Shown here piece after piece: positions 32,326 to 40,507 of a stretch of DNA of 42,254 bases (within the stretch, counting starts at the first letter, position 1; each line of letters opens with the position of its first letter). The stretch comes from JBPOHE01 sp052035915 (GTDB taxonomy: Bacteria > Pseudomonadota > Gammaproteobacteria > Chromatiales > Chromatiaceae): assembly GCA_052035915.1 (NCBI GenBank), contig JBPOHE010000139.1, positions 1 through 42,254 of the forward strand, in the 5' to 3' direction. The translations under genes and the position numbers were made by a program. The notes beneath the pieces are model-generated. The model saw only the letters and a list, made by a program, of their open reading frames with translations. It was not told where the DNA came from and made no database searches.

Positions 32326-32658
32326 ATGAATCTCGGTTTCCAACCCGCCACGCTTCCCAGGGTCCGTCGCCGCTGGTGGCTGACTTTGGTGTTGGTCTGG
32401 CTGCTTGGGGCGGCGCCGCTGGCGGCGGCCATCCATGCCCTCGGCCATGATTCCAGGCCGGATGTGGATGTCCCCGAGCGGCTGGCCTGCTCGCTGTGCG
32501 TCGCCTACGTCAATCTCGGGACCAGTCTGCCGGCCTCGGCCCCGCCGCCCGCCGCCTTTGTCCCCGGCCTTGTTCACCACGTCCTGGCTCCTCGCCGCGA
32601 GGCGCTGCCCCAACCCCTGGTTGCGGCTTACCGTTCGCGCGCCCCTCCCGAACGCTGA
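32326..32658 (+). CDS. Small membrane or exported protein, DUF2946-like
   Basis: This 110-residue protein has a basic N-terminus, one hydrophobic segment (WWLTLVLVWLLGAAPLAAAIH) and then HALGHDSRP and a CxxC pair (LACSLCVAYVNLG), with a Pro/Ala-rich C-terminus. The His-then-CxxC layout resembles DUF2946 proteins, which are often found beside metal-uptake genes, but the match is loose. Its place between aztC and the outer-membrane barrel suggests a metal-handling role. The Shine-Dalgarno sequence is weak. Confidence 0.55.
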   Translation: MNLGFQPATLPRVRRRWWLTLVLVWLLGAAPLAAAIHALGHDSRPDVDVPERLACSLCVAYVNLGTSLPASAPPPAAFVPGLVHHVLAPRREALPQPLVAAYRSRAPPER

Positions 32659-32781
32659 TCCCCGGGTCTTGCCCGCGGCTGGGGGGTGTCCCCGGCCACT
32701 TTCGCCATGATCCCCCACCGCCGGACTGGAGCCGATCCAGCGTCCGGCGGTGGCTATGGTTCGGATTCGGAGGTTGTTCCC

Positions 32782-34161
32782 ATGTTCAGGCACAGCCGGG
32801 TTGCCGTCGCCATCAGCGCGGTCCTTGTCAACACTGTACCCGCGGTGGCCGCCACCAACGCGGAGGTCGCCCAGTTGCGGGCGGAATTTGAACAAAAACT
32901 GAAGACGTTGAAAGACGACTATGAAACGCGATTGAAAGAGATGGAGGCCCGGCTGGAGAAGACCGCAAGTCGGGCCGAAGCCGCCCAGACCACAGCCGAT
33001 CAGGCCGCCAAGCAACCCGCCGCCCAGAGCGCCTTCAACCCGGAGATCTCCCTCATCCTGCAGGGCAATTACGCCCGCCGCCTGGGCGGCGAGCGCCACA
33101 TCACCGGCTTTCTTCAGGGTGGCCATGATCACGGCGGCGAGCGGGGATTCTCTCTGGATCATACCGAACTGACCCTGGGGGCCAGCGTGGACCCCTATTT
33201 TCGCGGCTATGCCAATATCGCCCTGGCCGACGGTGAGGCGGAGGTGGAAGAGGCCTGGTTCCAAACCTTATCCCTGGGCAAAGGCTTCTCCCTCAAGGGT
33301 GGGCGTTTCCTCTCCGGCATCGGCTATCAGAACGAGCAGCATCCCCATGCCTGGGATTTCGCCGACAACAATCTCATGTACCAGGTTCTGTTCGGCGAAC
33401 ATTTCGCCCAGGATGGGTTGCAGGCGAAATGGTTGGCGCCGTTGCCGGTCTTTCTCGAATTCGGTCTGGAGGCGGGACGCGGCCAGAACTTCCCCGGCTC
33501 TGAAGAAGGGGGCGACAAAAACGGTCCCGGGGCCTGGGCGGCCTTTGCCCATGTCGGCGACGATATCGGCATCGAACAGAGTTGGCGCGCCGGACTGTCC
33601 TATGTCTATGCCTCGCCCAAGGCGCGCTCCAGCCATATCGAAGATCTCAACGACATCGAGGCGCTTACCGATTTCACCGGCACCAGCAAGACCTGGATCG
33701 CCGATCTGGTCTGGAAATGGGCGCCGGACGGCAACCCCAAGGATCGCCACTTCAAGTTCCAGACCGAATATTTCCACCGGACCGAAAATGGCGATTTGCT
33801 CTGTGAGGATAACCTTCTGGAGGGCGGCGCCTGCGACGGTACCACCGGGCTCTATCGTTCGCGCCAGTCCGGCTGGTATGCCCAGGGCGTTTACCAATTC
33901 ATGCCGCGTTGGCGCGCCGGTCTGCGCTACGACCGGCTGGATAGCGGGAGTGTCAATTTCGGCGCCAATAACGCCTTTCTGCCCAGACCCGATTACCAGC
34001 CTAACAAATGGAGTCTGATGGCGGACTACTCACCCAGCGAGTTTTCCCGTTTCCGGTTGCAGTGGGCCCGCGATCATTCCATGCAGGGGAGTCCGGACAA
34101 TGATCAGATCACCCTGCAATACATCCTGAGTCTGGGCGCCCACGGCGCGCACAAGTTTTAA
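32782..34161 (+). CDS. Outer-membrane beta-barrel protein with N-terminal coiled coil, zinc-linked
   Basis: I choose ATG 32782 because GGAGG lies eight bases upstream and MFRHSRVAVAISAVLVNTVPAVAA is a signal peptide (459 aa). Residues about 25-75 form a coiled coil (VAQLRAEFEQKLKTLKDDYE), the rest alternates as beta strands and ends in Phe (HGAHKF), as outer-membrane proteins do. His-rich patches (GGHDHGGERG, NEQHPHAWDF) fit metal binding. It is a porin-like barrel and not a TonB receptor (no plug or TonB box). By context it would let zinc cross the outer membrane. It ends 7 bp before the second binding-protein gene. Confidence 0.75.
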   Translation: MFRHSRVAVAISAVLVNTVPAVAATNAEVAQLRAEFEQKLKTLKDDYETRLKEMEARLEKTASRAEAAQTTADQAAKQPAAQSAFNPEISLILQGNYARRLGGERHITGFLQGGHDHGGERGFSLDHTELTLGASVDPYFRGYANIALADGEAEVEEAWFQTLSLGKGFSLKGGRFLSGIGYQNEQHPHAWDFADNNLMYQVLFGEHFAQDGLQAKWLAPLPVFLEFGLEAGRGQNFPGSEEGGDKNGPGAWAAFAHVGDDIGIEQSWRAGLSYVYASPKARSSHIEDLNDIEALTDFTGTSKTWIADLVWKWAPDGNPKDRHFKFQTEYFHRTENGDLLCEDNLLEGGACDGTTGLYRSRQSGWYAQGVYQFMPRWRAGLRYDRLDSGSVNFGANNAFLPRPDYQPNKWSLMADYSPSEFSRFRLQWARDHSMQGSPDNDQITLQYILSLGAHGAHKF

Positions 34162-34168
34162 GCGAGGC

Positions 34169-35095
34169 ATGAAACCCATGAAGATCTCCAAACAAGCCTT
34201 GGCTGGTCTGCTCGCCACCTTTCTCAGCCTGGCGGCCCAGGGCCTTGGCGCCGCCGCTCTCAATGTCCTGACCTGCGAGCCGGAGTGGATGGCCCTGACC
34301 CAGGAGTTGGCGGGCGACCAGGCGGCGGTCGTTTCCGCCACCACCGCGCGCCAGGACCCGCATCATATCGAGGCGCGCCCATCGCTGATTGCCCAGGCGC
34401 GACGCGCCGATCTCTTGGTCTGCACCGGCGCCGAATTGGAAGCCGGCTGGCTTCCGCTGTTGCAACGCGAGTCCGGCAATGCCGCCATCCAACCGGGGCA
34501 AAGCGGTTTTTTCGAGGCGGCCGAGCAGGTGCGCCTCCTGGAGCGTCCCGGCGTCGTGGATCGCTCCATGGGCGATGTGCACGCCGCGGGCAATCCCCAT
34601 ATCCACACCGATCCGCGCAATCTGCTGCCGGTGGCCGAGGCCCTGAGCAAGCGCCTGCGGGATCTCGATCCCGCCAACACCGACCACTACATAGCCCGCT
34701 ATCAGGATTTCAGCACCCGCCTAAGGGCCGCCATCGCCGGTTGGGAACAACGGGCCAAGGGATGGCGGGGAACGCCGGTGCTGGTGCATCACAAAAGCTG
34801 GACCTATCTGGCCGAGTGGCTGGGGCTGGTGGTGGTCGCCGATCTGGAGCCGAAACCCGGCATCGACCCCTCCGTCGCCTCCCTGGGACAGTTGCTGGAC
34901 AAGCTGAGAAGCCGGCCGGCGAAGATGACCCTGCGGGCCGCCTATCTCTCCCCCAAACCCAGCGACTGGATCCGGGAACAGACTGGCATCGAGGCGGTGG
35001 AATTGCCTTTCACCGTCGGCGGTACGGCGGCGGCAAAAGACCTTTTCAGCCTCTTCGATGACACCCTGAACCGGATCGAGAGGGCCATGAAATGA
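34169..35095 (+). CDS. Second metal-binding periplasmic protein (ZnuA-like)
   Basis: This 308-residue protein begins with a signal peptide (ISKQALAGLLATFLSLAAQGLGAAA) and has the metal ligands of the cluster A-I family: His in RQDPHHIEARPS, His in GNPHIHTDPRN, His in VLVHHKSWTYLAEWLGL. It is clearly distinct from the AztC-type protein upstream. ATG 34178 is an alternative start three codons in. It overlaps the following permease by 4 bp, so they form a pair, but no ATPase gene accompanies them. Confidence 0.83.
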   Translation: MKPMKISKQALAGLLATFLSLAAQGLGAAALNVLTCEPEWMALTQELAGDQAAVVSATTARQDPHHIEARPSLIAQARRADLLVCTGAELEAGWLPLLQRESGNAAIQPGQSGFFEAAEQVRLLERPGVVDRSMGDVHAAGNPHIHTDPRNLLPVAEALSKRLRDLDPANTDHYIARYQDFSTRLRAAIAGWEQRAKGWRGTPVLVHHKSWTYLAEWLGLVVVADLEPKPGIDPSVASLGQLLDKLRSRPAKMTLRAAYLSPKPSDWIREQTGIEAVELPFTVGGTAAAKDLFSLFDDTLNRIERAMK

Positions 35096-35844
35096 CGGAT
35101 CTCGGCCTCGAACCAGGGATCCTGCTGCCCGCCCTGGTTGCTGGAATGCTGGTCTTGGCCACCCATGTGCCCTTGGGCATGGAGGTATTGCGTCGGGGCA
35201 TCGTCTTTCTCGACCTGGCGATCGCCCAGATCGCCGGGTTGGGGGTCATCCTGATCAACGCCCTTGGCACCGAACCCTCGGGGTGGGCGGTCCAGTTGGG
35301 GGCGGTGACGGCGGCACTCGCCGGCGCCCTGTTGTTGAGATTCATGGAAAAACGCCGGCCGCAGCAGCAGGAAGCGGTGATTGGCGTGACCTTTGTCGTC
35401 GCCGCCAGCACCGCCATCCTGCTCATGAGTCAGGATCCCCATGGCGCCGAGCACCTCAAGGACCTGCTGGTGGGGCAGATCCTCTGGACCACCTGGGTGG
35501 ACCTGATCCCCCTCGGCCTCATCACCCTGGGGGTACTGACAGGATGGTTCAGGTTCCGGCTTGGGGAGTCACCCCTGGGGTTCTATCTGTTGTTCGCCCT
35601 GACGATCACCGCTTCGGTGCAGGTGGTGGGGGTCTATCTGGTGTTCGCCAGCCTTATCGTCCCCGCCCTGGCGGCGGAGGAACGGCTGGCGATCGGCTAT
35701 GCCGGTGGCGGCGCGGGATATGTCCTCGGCCTCTTGGCCTCGGCCATGTTCGATGTGCCTGCCGGGGCCGCCATCGTCTTGACCCTGGTCATGACGGCCA
35801 TGGCCCTGAGCTGGTGGCGTAGGGGAACGACCACTCCGGCTTGA
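35092..35844 (+). CDS. Second metal ABC importer permease (ZnuB-like)
   Basis: This 250-residue protein has seven or eight membrane helices of the ABC-3 family: HVPLGMEVLRRGIVFLDLAIAQIAGLGV corresponds to the coupling-helix region, and VVGVYLVFASLIVPALAAE to the conserved end. It starts in an ATGA overlap with the binding protein. As there is no cognate ATPase in the operon, it probably uses the AztA-type ATPase encoded 5 kb upstream, or one elsewhere. Confidence 0.82.
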   Translation: MTDLGLEPGILLPALVAGMLVLATHVPLGMEVLRRGIVFLDLAIAQIAGLGVILINALGTEPSGWAVQLGAVTAALAGALLLRFMEKRRPQQQEAVIGVTFVVAASTAILLMSQDPHGAEHLKDLLVGQILWTTWVDLIPLGLITLGVLTGWFRFRLGESPLGFYLLFALTITASVQVVGVYLVFASLIVPALAAEERLAIGYAGGGAGYVLGLLASAMFDVPAGAAIVLTLVMTAMALSWWRRGTTTPA

Positions 35845-35872
35845 TCCCGGCCCTGGAGATTCTGGGTCCCAT

Positions 35873-35899
35873 CCGGTCGGGGCCTTTGGCCTCGACCGG
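35873..35899 (+). terminator. Hairpin at the end of the zinc-import operon
   Basis: CCGGTCGGGGCC (35873-35884) and GGCCTCGACCGG (35888-35899) pair around TTT with one mismatch, 29 bp after the permease stop. A U-tract is lacking. Confidence 0.5.
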
Positions 35900-35965
35900 C
35901 TAAGAAACTGTTTGGAAAGTCTCGTTACAGCCTCCGCGCCTCGGGGCTAAGGTCTGTGCCTGCGA

Positions 35966-36058
35966 TTATCGTTCTCGCAAAGAGAACAATTAAAGCCCTG
36001 TTTCTTTTTTGTTGCTAAAGAGAGAACGAAAATCGGGCCTTTCCGCTCGATGCCCGGG
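35966..36058. repeat. Interspersed double-hairpin repeat, copy 5
   Basis: Hairpin A is perfect: GTTCTC (35971-35976), GAGAAC (35982-35987). Hairpin B keeps the right arm GAGAACGAAAA but the left arm reads GTTGCT. The tail ends TGCCCGGGA. It lies between the zinc operon and the glycosyltransferase gene. Confidence 0.7.
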
Positions 36059-36133
36059 AGGCAAGGGTTTCTAAACAGCTTTTAAGTCGTACTAGAATAG
36101 CCAACCAACTTCTCCATCCCGGACTTCGGCCAC

Positions 36134-37756
36134 ATGGAACATGATCAGCCGCCGATGCTCTTCGGCTCACTCAAAGAGTTTTGGCTCCGTTCAGCGAACC
36201 TGGCTATTCATCCACAAAGCTTCCTGATAACCCTGGCCCTAGGGGCCGCGTTCATCTACGGCATGGAGTTGTTCGGATTTAATCTGTCTATAGATGAGGA
36301 GCTTTGGGGCGAGGCCACCGAGAGGGAGCAACTGCATCTTCATTGGTTGAGGAGTGGGCGCTGGTTTTGGTATTTGCTGAGCGGATGGGTGATACCCTAT
36401 CCGATCGTGCCAACCTTCCCTTTGGCCCTGGGTCTGGCAACCTATCTCCTCGGTTGTTTTCTCATACTCTCTCTCTGGCAGCCGCGGTTCTCGCTTGATC
36501 ATATCCTCGCCGGTCTGGTGCTGTTGGCCTATCCGACCCTGATTTTCGTGCTCTCCTACAGCATGAACTATGGTGTCGGTCTGGGTTTCCTATTCGTCGC
36601 CGTCGGCATGACCTTGCAGATGAGCCGCGGTTCTCCCGGCTCCCTTATCCTTGCCGGTGGATTCTACGCCCTTGCGCTGGCCTCTTATCAAAGCCTGATC
36701 TTCGTGGCGCCCACCATATTTCTAGTGGCCAACCTCAAATTCGCGCTCAGCCGCTCCGCCGCCGATCTCCCCTTGAGCCGGTATTTTCTTAGGCAAGGCG
36801 TCCGGCTTTGTCTGGCCCTGTTGATTGGCGTCCTTCTCTATTATGGGGTATGGAAACTCCTGCTCTGGCTGAGTCGGGAAGCACCTGAATACATCCTGGA
36901 TACCTATTGGCATCCCGAGGCATTACTAAAGCACCCGTCAAGGATATTTCATCGTGTCTACCAATACATGCTTGGCGTCTATGTCTCGGGCGATGCCGAT
37001 TTCTATATCGATCCTATCCGCTCTCTGCCCATGCTACTGCTCCTTTCCACGGCGGCGCTCGGCTTCGCCATCGCCCGAGCACGACTTGGACGGGCCGAAA
37101 AGTTCCTCTGCCTCTTTCTTCTTCTGTGCCTCTATTGGGCCCCCTTCCTACTGCATTTCATCAACAACGGCGAAATGCCTGTCCGCTCCCTCGTTTCGCT
37201 CCCCTTGGTCGTCGCCGGAATCCTCTATCTCGGTCTGGCGAACGCTGGTGGCCTCTGGAAGAGGCTGTTACAGATCGTCTCGCTGTTCGCCATTTTGGAA
37301 TTCTCGATAATAGATTTACGCCTGCAGAACGCTACCCATCTTGCCCTGGAGGCCGACCGCGCCTTTGGCGCCCGATTGCTTGAGCGCATCGATCAGGCCG
37401 TCGCCAGGAACAAGGAGACACCCTGGTTTATCGAATTCGTCGGCTATCATGCCTTTCCGGAAACCTCCCTCAGGGTCAAGCGAGAGCATATCGGCGCTTC
37501 CTTTTTTGCCTGGGACATGGGAAACACCTATAGGATGACCGCATTTCTCAAGGTGCTGGGGTTGAGAAAACTCTATCCCGCCCCCGAGGAGAAACGCCGG
37601 ACCCTGATGCCCATGACGGCTGGACTCACCATCTGGCCAGACGAAGGCAGCGTTCGGGTGATCGGCGATACGGTGGTGGTAAAGCTCGGCGACTACTCAC
37701 AAGGGCAGCTCGAACTACTTTGCTCACAGGCGGCCCCTTGCCGGACCGGGAATTGA
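36134..37756 (+). CDS. Multi-pass glycosyltransferase, GtrII-like
   Basis: This 540-residue protein has about ten hydrophobic helices between residues 30 and 410 and a soluble C-terminal part. NLSIDEELWGEATE followed by HLHWLRSGRWFWYLLSGW, after the first helix, is the acidic catalytic loop of GtrII-type glucosyltransferases (PF14264), which add sugars to O-antigen from a lipid-linked donor at the periplasmic face. There are no gtrA or gtrB partners next to it. Codon use seems slightly less GC-rich than in the neighbours, which fits a horizontally acquired surface-modification gene. The acceptor is unknown. Confidence 0.72.
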   Translation: MEHDQPPMLFGSLKEFWLRSANLAIHPQSFLITLALGAAFIYGMELFGFNLSIDEELWGEATEREQLHLHWLRSGRWFWYLLSGWVIPYPIVPTFPLALGLATYLLGCFLILSLWQPRFSLDHILAGLVLLAYPTLIFVLSYSMNYGVGLGFLFVAVGMTLQMSRGSPGSLILAGGFYALALASYQSLIFVAPTIFLVANLKFALSRSAADLPLSRYFLRQGVRLCLALLIGVLLYYGVWKLLLWLSREAPEYILDTYWHPEALLKHPSRIFHRVYQYMLGVYVSGDADFYIDPIRSLPMLLLLSTAALGFAIARARLGRAEKFLCLFLLLCLYWAPFLLHFINNGEMPVRSLVSLPLVVAGILYLGLANAGGLWKRLLQIVSLFAILEFSIIDLRLQNATHLALEADRAFGARLLERIDQAVARNKETPWFIEFVGYHAFPETSLRVKREHIGASFFAWDMGNTYRMTAFLKVLGLRKLYPAPEEKRRTLMPMTAGLTIWPDEGSVRVIGDTVVVKLGDYSQGQLELLCSQAAPCRTGN

Positions 37757-37914
37757 GGGATCCTGATCCATCGGCGGTGTTCGTTGTTCCGCCAAAAATC
37801 GCTACCAAATTGATGGCGATGCGCCTGGGCGCGGATGAACCCGGCTATCCCTCGCCCTAGGTCTCTTGGTTTGAAAGTCTCGAGAGATCCCGGGAGCCCC
37901 GGGCGGTGAAAGCC

Positions 37915-38397
37915 TCAGCGATGCTCCTGCAGCAGACGCTGTTTATCCCGTTGCCAGTCCCGATCCTTCTCCGCTTCCCGTTTGTCGTATTGCTTTTTGC
38001 CCTTGGCGAGACCGATTTCGAGCTTGGCCCGACCGCGTTTCCAGTACAGGGCGGTGGGAACCAGGGTATAGCCTTTGCGCTCGGTGAGACCGATGAGGCG
38101 GCTGATCTCGTGGAAATGCAGGAGGAGCTTGCGCGACCGGGTGGGATCGGTCTTGATGTGGGTGGAGGCGGTCGCCAGGGGGGAGAAGTGGGACCCTATG
38201 AGGAAGGCCTCGCCATCCTTGAGCAGGACGTAGCTTTCCTTGAGCTGGGCGCGTCCGGCGCGCAGGCTTTTGGCTTCCCAGCCTTCGAGGACCAGACCGG
38301 CCTCGTAGCGCTGCTCGATGAAATACTCATGACCGGCCTTTTTATTCAAGGCGATGGTCGAACTTCCGGGCGAGGTTTTGTTGGCTGGCTTGCTCAT
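37915..38397 (-). CDS. smpB: SsrA-binding protein SmpB
   Basis: With ATG 38397 this is 160 residues (E. coli SmpB 160); an ATG at 38406 would add three. SmpB binds tmRNA and brings it to stalled ribosomes. The OB-fold core is intact: IALNKKAGHEYFIEQRYEAGLVLEGWEAKSLR, LLHFHEI, GYTLVPTALYWKRGRAKLEIGLAKGKKQYDKRE, and the basic tail DWQRDKQRLLQEHR that reads the decoding centre. No clear Shine-Dalgarno precedes either start. It is divergent from ratA, as in E. coli. I found no ssrA gene in the window. Confidence 0.93.
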   Translation of the reverse strand: MSKPANKTSPGSSTIALNKKAGHEYFIEQRYEAGLVLEGWEAKSLRAGRAQLKESYVLLKDGEAFLIGSHFSPLATASTHIKTDPTRSRKLLLHFHEISRLIGLTERKGYTLVPTALYWKRGRAKLEIGLAKGKKQYDKREAEKDRDWQRDKQRLLQEHR

Positions 38398-38578
38398 GAG
38401 GGGCATTGTAGGGGAGAGTCGCCTACTCGCTCCAGTGGTCCTCGACCCTGGCGTTACTTATACTGCCGCATTCGATCCGGGCCAGGCTAGGCCCGATAGG
38501 GGCCGTTTTTCCGGCAACGGGCGACATTTCTGCACGAAGGCGATTGATTTTCGACTGGTTTGGTTTGGCGGCTACCCC

Positions 38579-39019
38579 TTGCCTATAGTTACCAAAAGCC
38601 TACTGGTGCCTTATTCGGCGGCCCAGATGTTCGAGCTCGTCAACGATGTCGAGTCCTACCCCAGATTTCTGCCCTGGTGCCGGGCCGGACGCTGGTTGCC
38701 ATCCAGCACCCGGGAACTCTGTGCCGAGATCGAGGTGGCGCGGGCCGGCATCCATCAGGTCTTCAGCACCTATAACCGCAATACCCCCTATGAACGCATC
38801 GAGCTGCGTCTGCGCGAGGGTCCGTTCCGCAAGCTGTCGGGACACTGGACCTTTACCCCCCTGGGCGAGGACGCCTGCAAGGTCAAGCTGGTGCTCGAAT
38901 TCGAGTTTGCCGGACGCTTGATCGACGCCGCCTTCGGCACCGTTTTCAATCACATAGCCAACTCCCTGGTGGACGCCTTCTACAAAAGGGCACGAGAGGT
39001 GTACGGTGGTCGCGACTGA
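38579..39019 (+). CDS. ratA: RatA-like START-domain protein (COQ10/RatA family)
   Basis: The family pattern (VTKSLLVPYSAAQMFELVNDVESYPRFLPWC) begins at once after TTG 38579, which has GGCGG six bases upstream; this gives 146 residues, close to the family's usual 145-158. The frame extends further upstream without a better start. The fold is a START/Bet v1 helix-grip that binds hydrophobic ligands. In E. coli RatA was reported to block 70S formation, while eukaryotic COQ10 relatives bind ubiquinone; which applies here is open. It overlaps ratB by 14 bp and is divergent from smpB. Confidence 0.85.
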   Translation: MPIVTKSLLVPYSAAQMFELVNDVESYPRFLPWCRAGRWLPSSTRELCAEIEVARAGIHQVFSTYNRNTPYERIELRLREGPFRKLSGHWTFTPLGEDACKVKLVLEFEFAGRLIDAAFGTVFNHIANSLVDAFYKRAREVYGGRD

Positions 39020-39308
39020 AGAAGATCAGATCGAGGTGGAAGTGGTCTACGCCAAACCCGAGGAACAATGTTTGCTCAAGATCCGGGGTCCCCACGGCAT
39101 GAGTCTGGGCGAGGCCATCCAGCGTTCCGGGATACTCGAGCGCTACCCTGAGATCGACCCCGGGCTGCCCCGGGTCGGGGTGTTCGGCAAGATGATGACC
39201 AAGGAATCGACCTTGAACCCCGGCGATCGGGTAGAGATCTATCGGCCCTTGATCGCCGATCCGAAAGAGGCCAGGAAAAAACGCAGCCTTCAGGACAAGG
39301 GTGGGTGA
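39006..39308 (+). CDS. ratB: RnfH/RatB family ubiquitin-like protein (UPF0125)
   Basis: This 100-residue protein has a GTG start inside ratA. EVEVVYAKPEEQCLLKIRG, SLGEAIQRSGILERYPEID and VGVFGKMMTKESTLNPGDRVEIYRPL are the UPF0125 signature, a beta-grasp fold. Its C-terminus is basic (PKEARKKRS). The function is unknown despite the RnfH name; the ratA-ratB pairing next to smpB and bamE is conserved in gammaproteobacteria. Confidence 0.9.
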   Translation: MVATEEDQIEVEVVYAKPEEQCLLKIRGPHGMSLGEAIQRSGILERYPEIDPGLPRVGVFGKMMTKESTLNPGDRVEIYRPLIADPKEARKKRSLQDKGG

Positions 39309-39314
39309 TCCGGC

Positions 39315-39761
39315 TCAGTCCTCGACGCCGAAGAGCCTCAGGGTCTGGGAAAAGAGACCACCACCAGCGCGCGGGAGGCCGTCGGGTACGCTGATCACCA
39401 CATCCTTGGGCCGAGGCTTGGCGCCGCCTTCGGGCTGGAGATCGCCCTTGATGCTGGCCAGACGGTTGTCTTCAAAAAAGATGGAGAGCCGTTTTTTTTA
39501 CCGGGGTTGATGCCCGATCTGCATGGAATAGATATAGTCCCAGCGTTCCTGGTGGAAGACGTCCACCAACAGGGGGGTGCCCATGATGAACCTTACCTGG
39601 GTCTTGCTCATCCCGGGTTGAAGCTGGTTGATGGCGTCTTGATCCAGCACATTACCTTGTTGGATCTCTGGTTTGTGCACGAACGGCAGATCGTTCAGCC
39701 AGGCACAGCCGCCGAGAACGAGGCTTGCCAGGCAAGCCCCACAGATGAGAAGCTGTCGCAT
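39315..39761 (-). pseudogene. bamE: bamE with an in-frame TAA (outer-membrane assembly lipoprotein)
   Basis: ATG 39761 starts a lipoprotein signal with lipobox LVLGGC (MRQLLICGACLASLVLGGC). The BamE core follows: QGNVLDQDAINQLQPGMSKTQV, FIMGTPLLVDVFHQERWDYIYS. At 39498-39500 the frame meets TAA just after GHQPR. In the same frame it then continues KKRLSIFFEDNRLASIKGD, which is the normal last strand of BamE, and on to a TGA at 39315. The break is thus a single nonsense codon next to a run of eight A (minus strand), not a frameshift. BamE stabilises the BAM complex that inserts outer-membrane barrels. The short product lacks the last strand; a sequencing error, read-through or true loss are all possible. 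A GTG at 39788 could extend the N-terminus. Confidence 0.72.
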
Positions 39762-39811
39762 TAGGTTTGGCTCGAAGGGAGATTTCACAGGTGCCGATCA
39801 TACCTGATCAA

Positions 39812-40282
39812 ATGGCGAAACTCACGGTCTCCCAGGACCAGCCGGGTTTGTCCGAGACATCGGAGATTCGCAAAGCGGGTCTCAAAGTCACGCGCCCCCG
39901 AGGCAAGATTCTGGGACTCCTGGAAAGGAGCGGGGACCATCATGTCAGCGCGGAAGATGTCTACAAGCTGCTCTTGGAAACCGGGGAGGACATCGGCCTG
40001 GCCACGGTCTACCGGGTGCTGACCCAGTTCGAGACGGCCGGTCTGGTGAAAAGACATTATTTCGAGGGCGGGCATTCGGTCTTCGAACTCGACCGCGGTG
40101 GTCATCACGACCATATCGTCTGCATCAGTTGCGGTCGGGTGGAAGAGTTCGTCGACGAGGTCATCGAAGGTCGGCAGCAGGCCATTGCCGAGCAATTCGG
40201 CTTCACCATCAAGCATCACGCCCTCACCATCTACGGTATCTGCAACAGCCTGGAATGTCGTAAGAGCCAAGGGCCCCTGTAG
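39812..40282 (+). CDS. fur: Ferric uptake regulator
   Basis: ATG 39812 (MAKLTVSQ) gives 156 residues, close to Fur at 148; a TTG at 39767 is less likely since it would overlap bamE. The winged helix (GLKVTRPRGKILGLLERS, GLATVYRVLTQFETAGLVKRH) is followed by FELDRGGHHDHIVCISCGRVEEF, which holds the regulatory iron site and the CxxC, and a C-terminal second pair (CNSLEC). It is divergent from bamE with 50 bp between starts, the usual gammaproteobacterial arrangement, and is distinct from the Zur-like protein at 29077. Confidence 0.93.
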   Translation: MAKLTVSQDQPGLSETSEIRKAGLKVTRPRGKILGLLERSGDHHVSAEDVYKLLLETGEDIGLATVYRVLTQFETAGLVKRHYFEGGHSVFELDRGGHHDHIVCISCGRVEEFVDEVIEGRQQAIAEQFGFTIKHHALTIYGICNSLECRKSQGPL

Positions 40283-40414
40283 AAATCCGCCAGGCGCCCC
40301 GCTTGCGGCATGGCCGGGCGCCGGTTCTTGCACTCCTCGCCTTGCGCCTCGACACCAGTCCACTTCGACCCCGACTTCGATGGGAGTCCTGCGGGCATGG
40401 GGCGTTTTAGCTTG

Positions 40415-40507
40415 GTTTTTGTTCTTGAATAGAGAACAATAGGCTTCCTCTGGGGTCATTGTTCTCTTTAAGAGAACGAATAATGGCCATTTTTAACCGA
40501 GGCCCGG
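40415..40507. repeat. Interspersed double-hairpin repeat, copy 6
   Basis: Hairpin A is GTTCT (40421-40425) with AGAAC (40433-40437). Hairpin B is GTTCTCTT (40461-40468) with AAGAGAAC (40470-40477), the longest arms in the family. The tail is GGCCATTTTTAACCGAGG followed by CCCGG. A GATGAGCGAAGCG sequence follows at about 40523. The rest of the 40283-40687 gap holds no gene that I recognise. Confidence 0.8.

Noticed and set aside
30847..33264. An 805-codon open frame on the minus strand across aztB, aztC, the DUF2946-like gene and the barrel gene
   Set aside because: Its product is rich in Gly, Gln, His and Arg with no family motif, and it is antisense to several well-supported genes. It is the usual GC-rich shadow.
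39490..39501. A frameshift in bamE at the run of eight T
   Set aside because: Codon-by-codon reading shows that the sequence after the TAA continues in the same frame with BamE-like residues, so a nonsense codon explains the break without an indel.
9402..40507. The recurring hairpin repeats read as a CRISPR array
   Set aside because: Copies are 4-7 kb apart, with internal dyads and genes between, and no cas genes are present.
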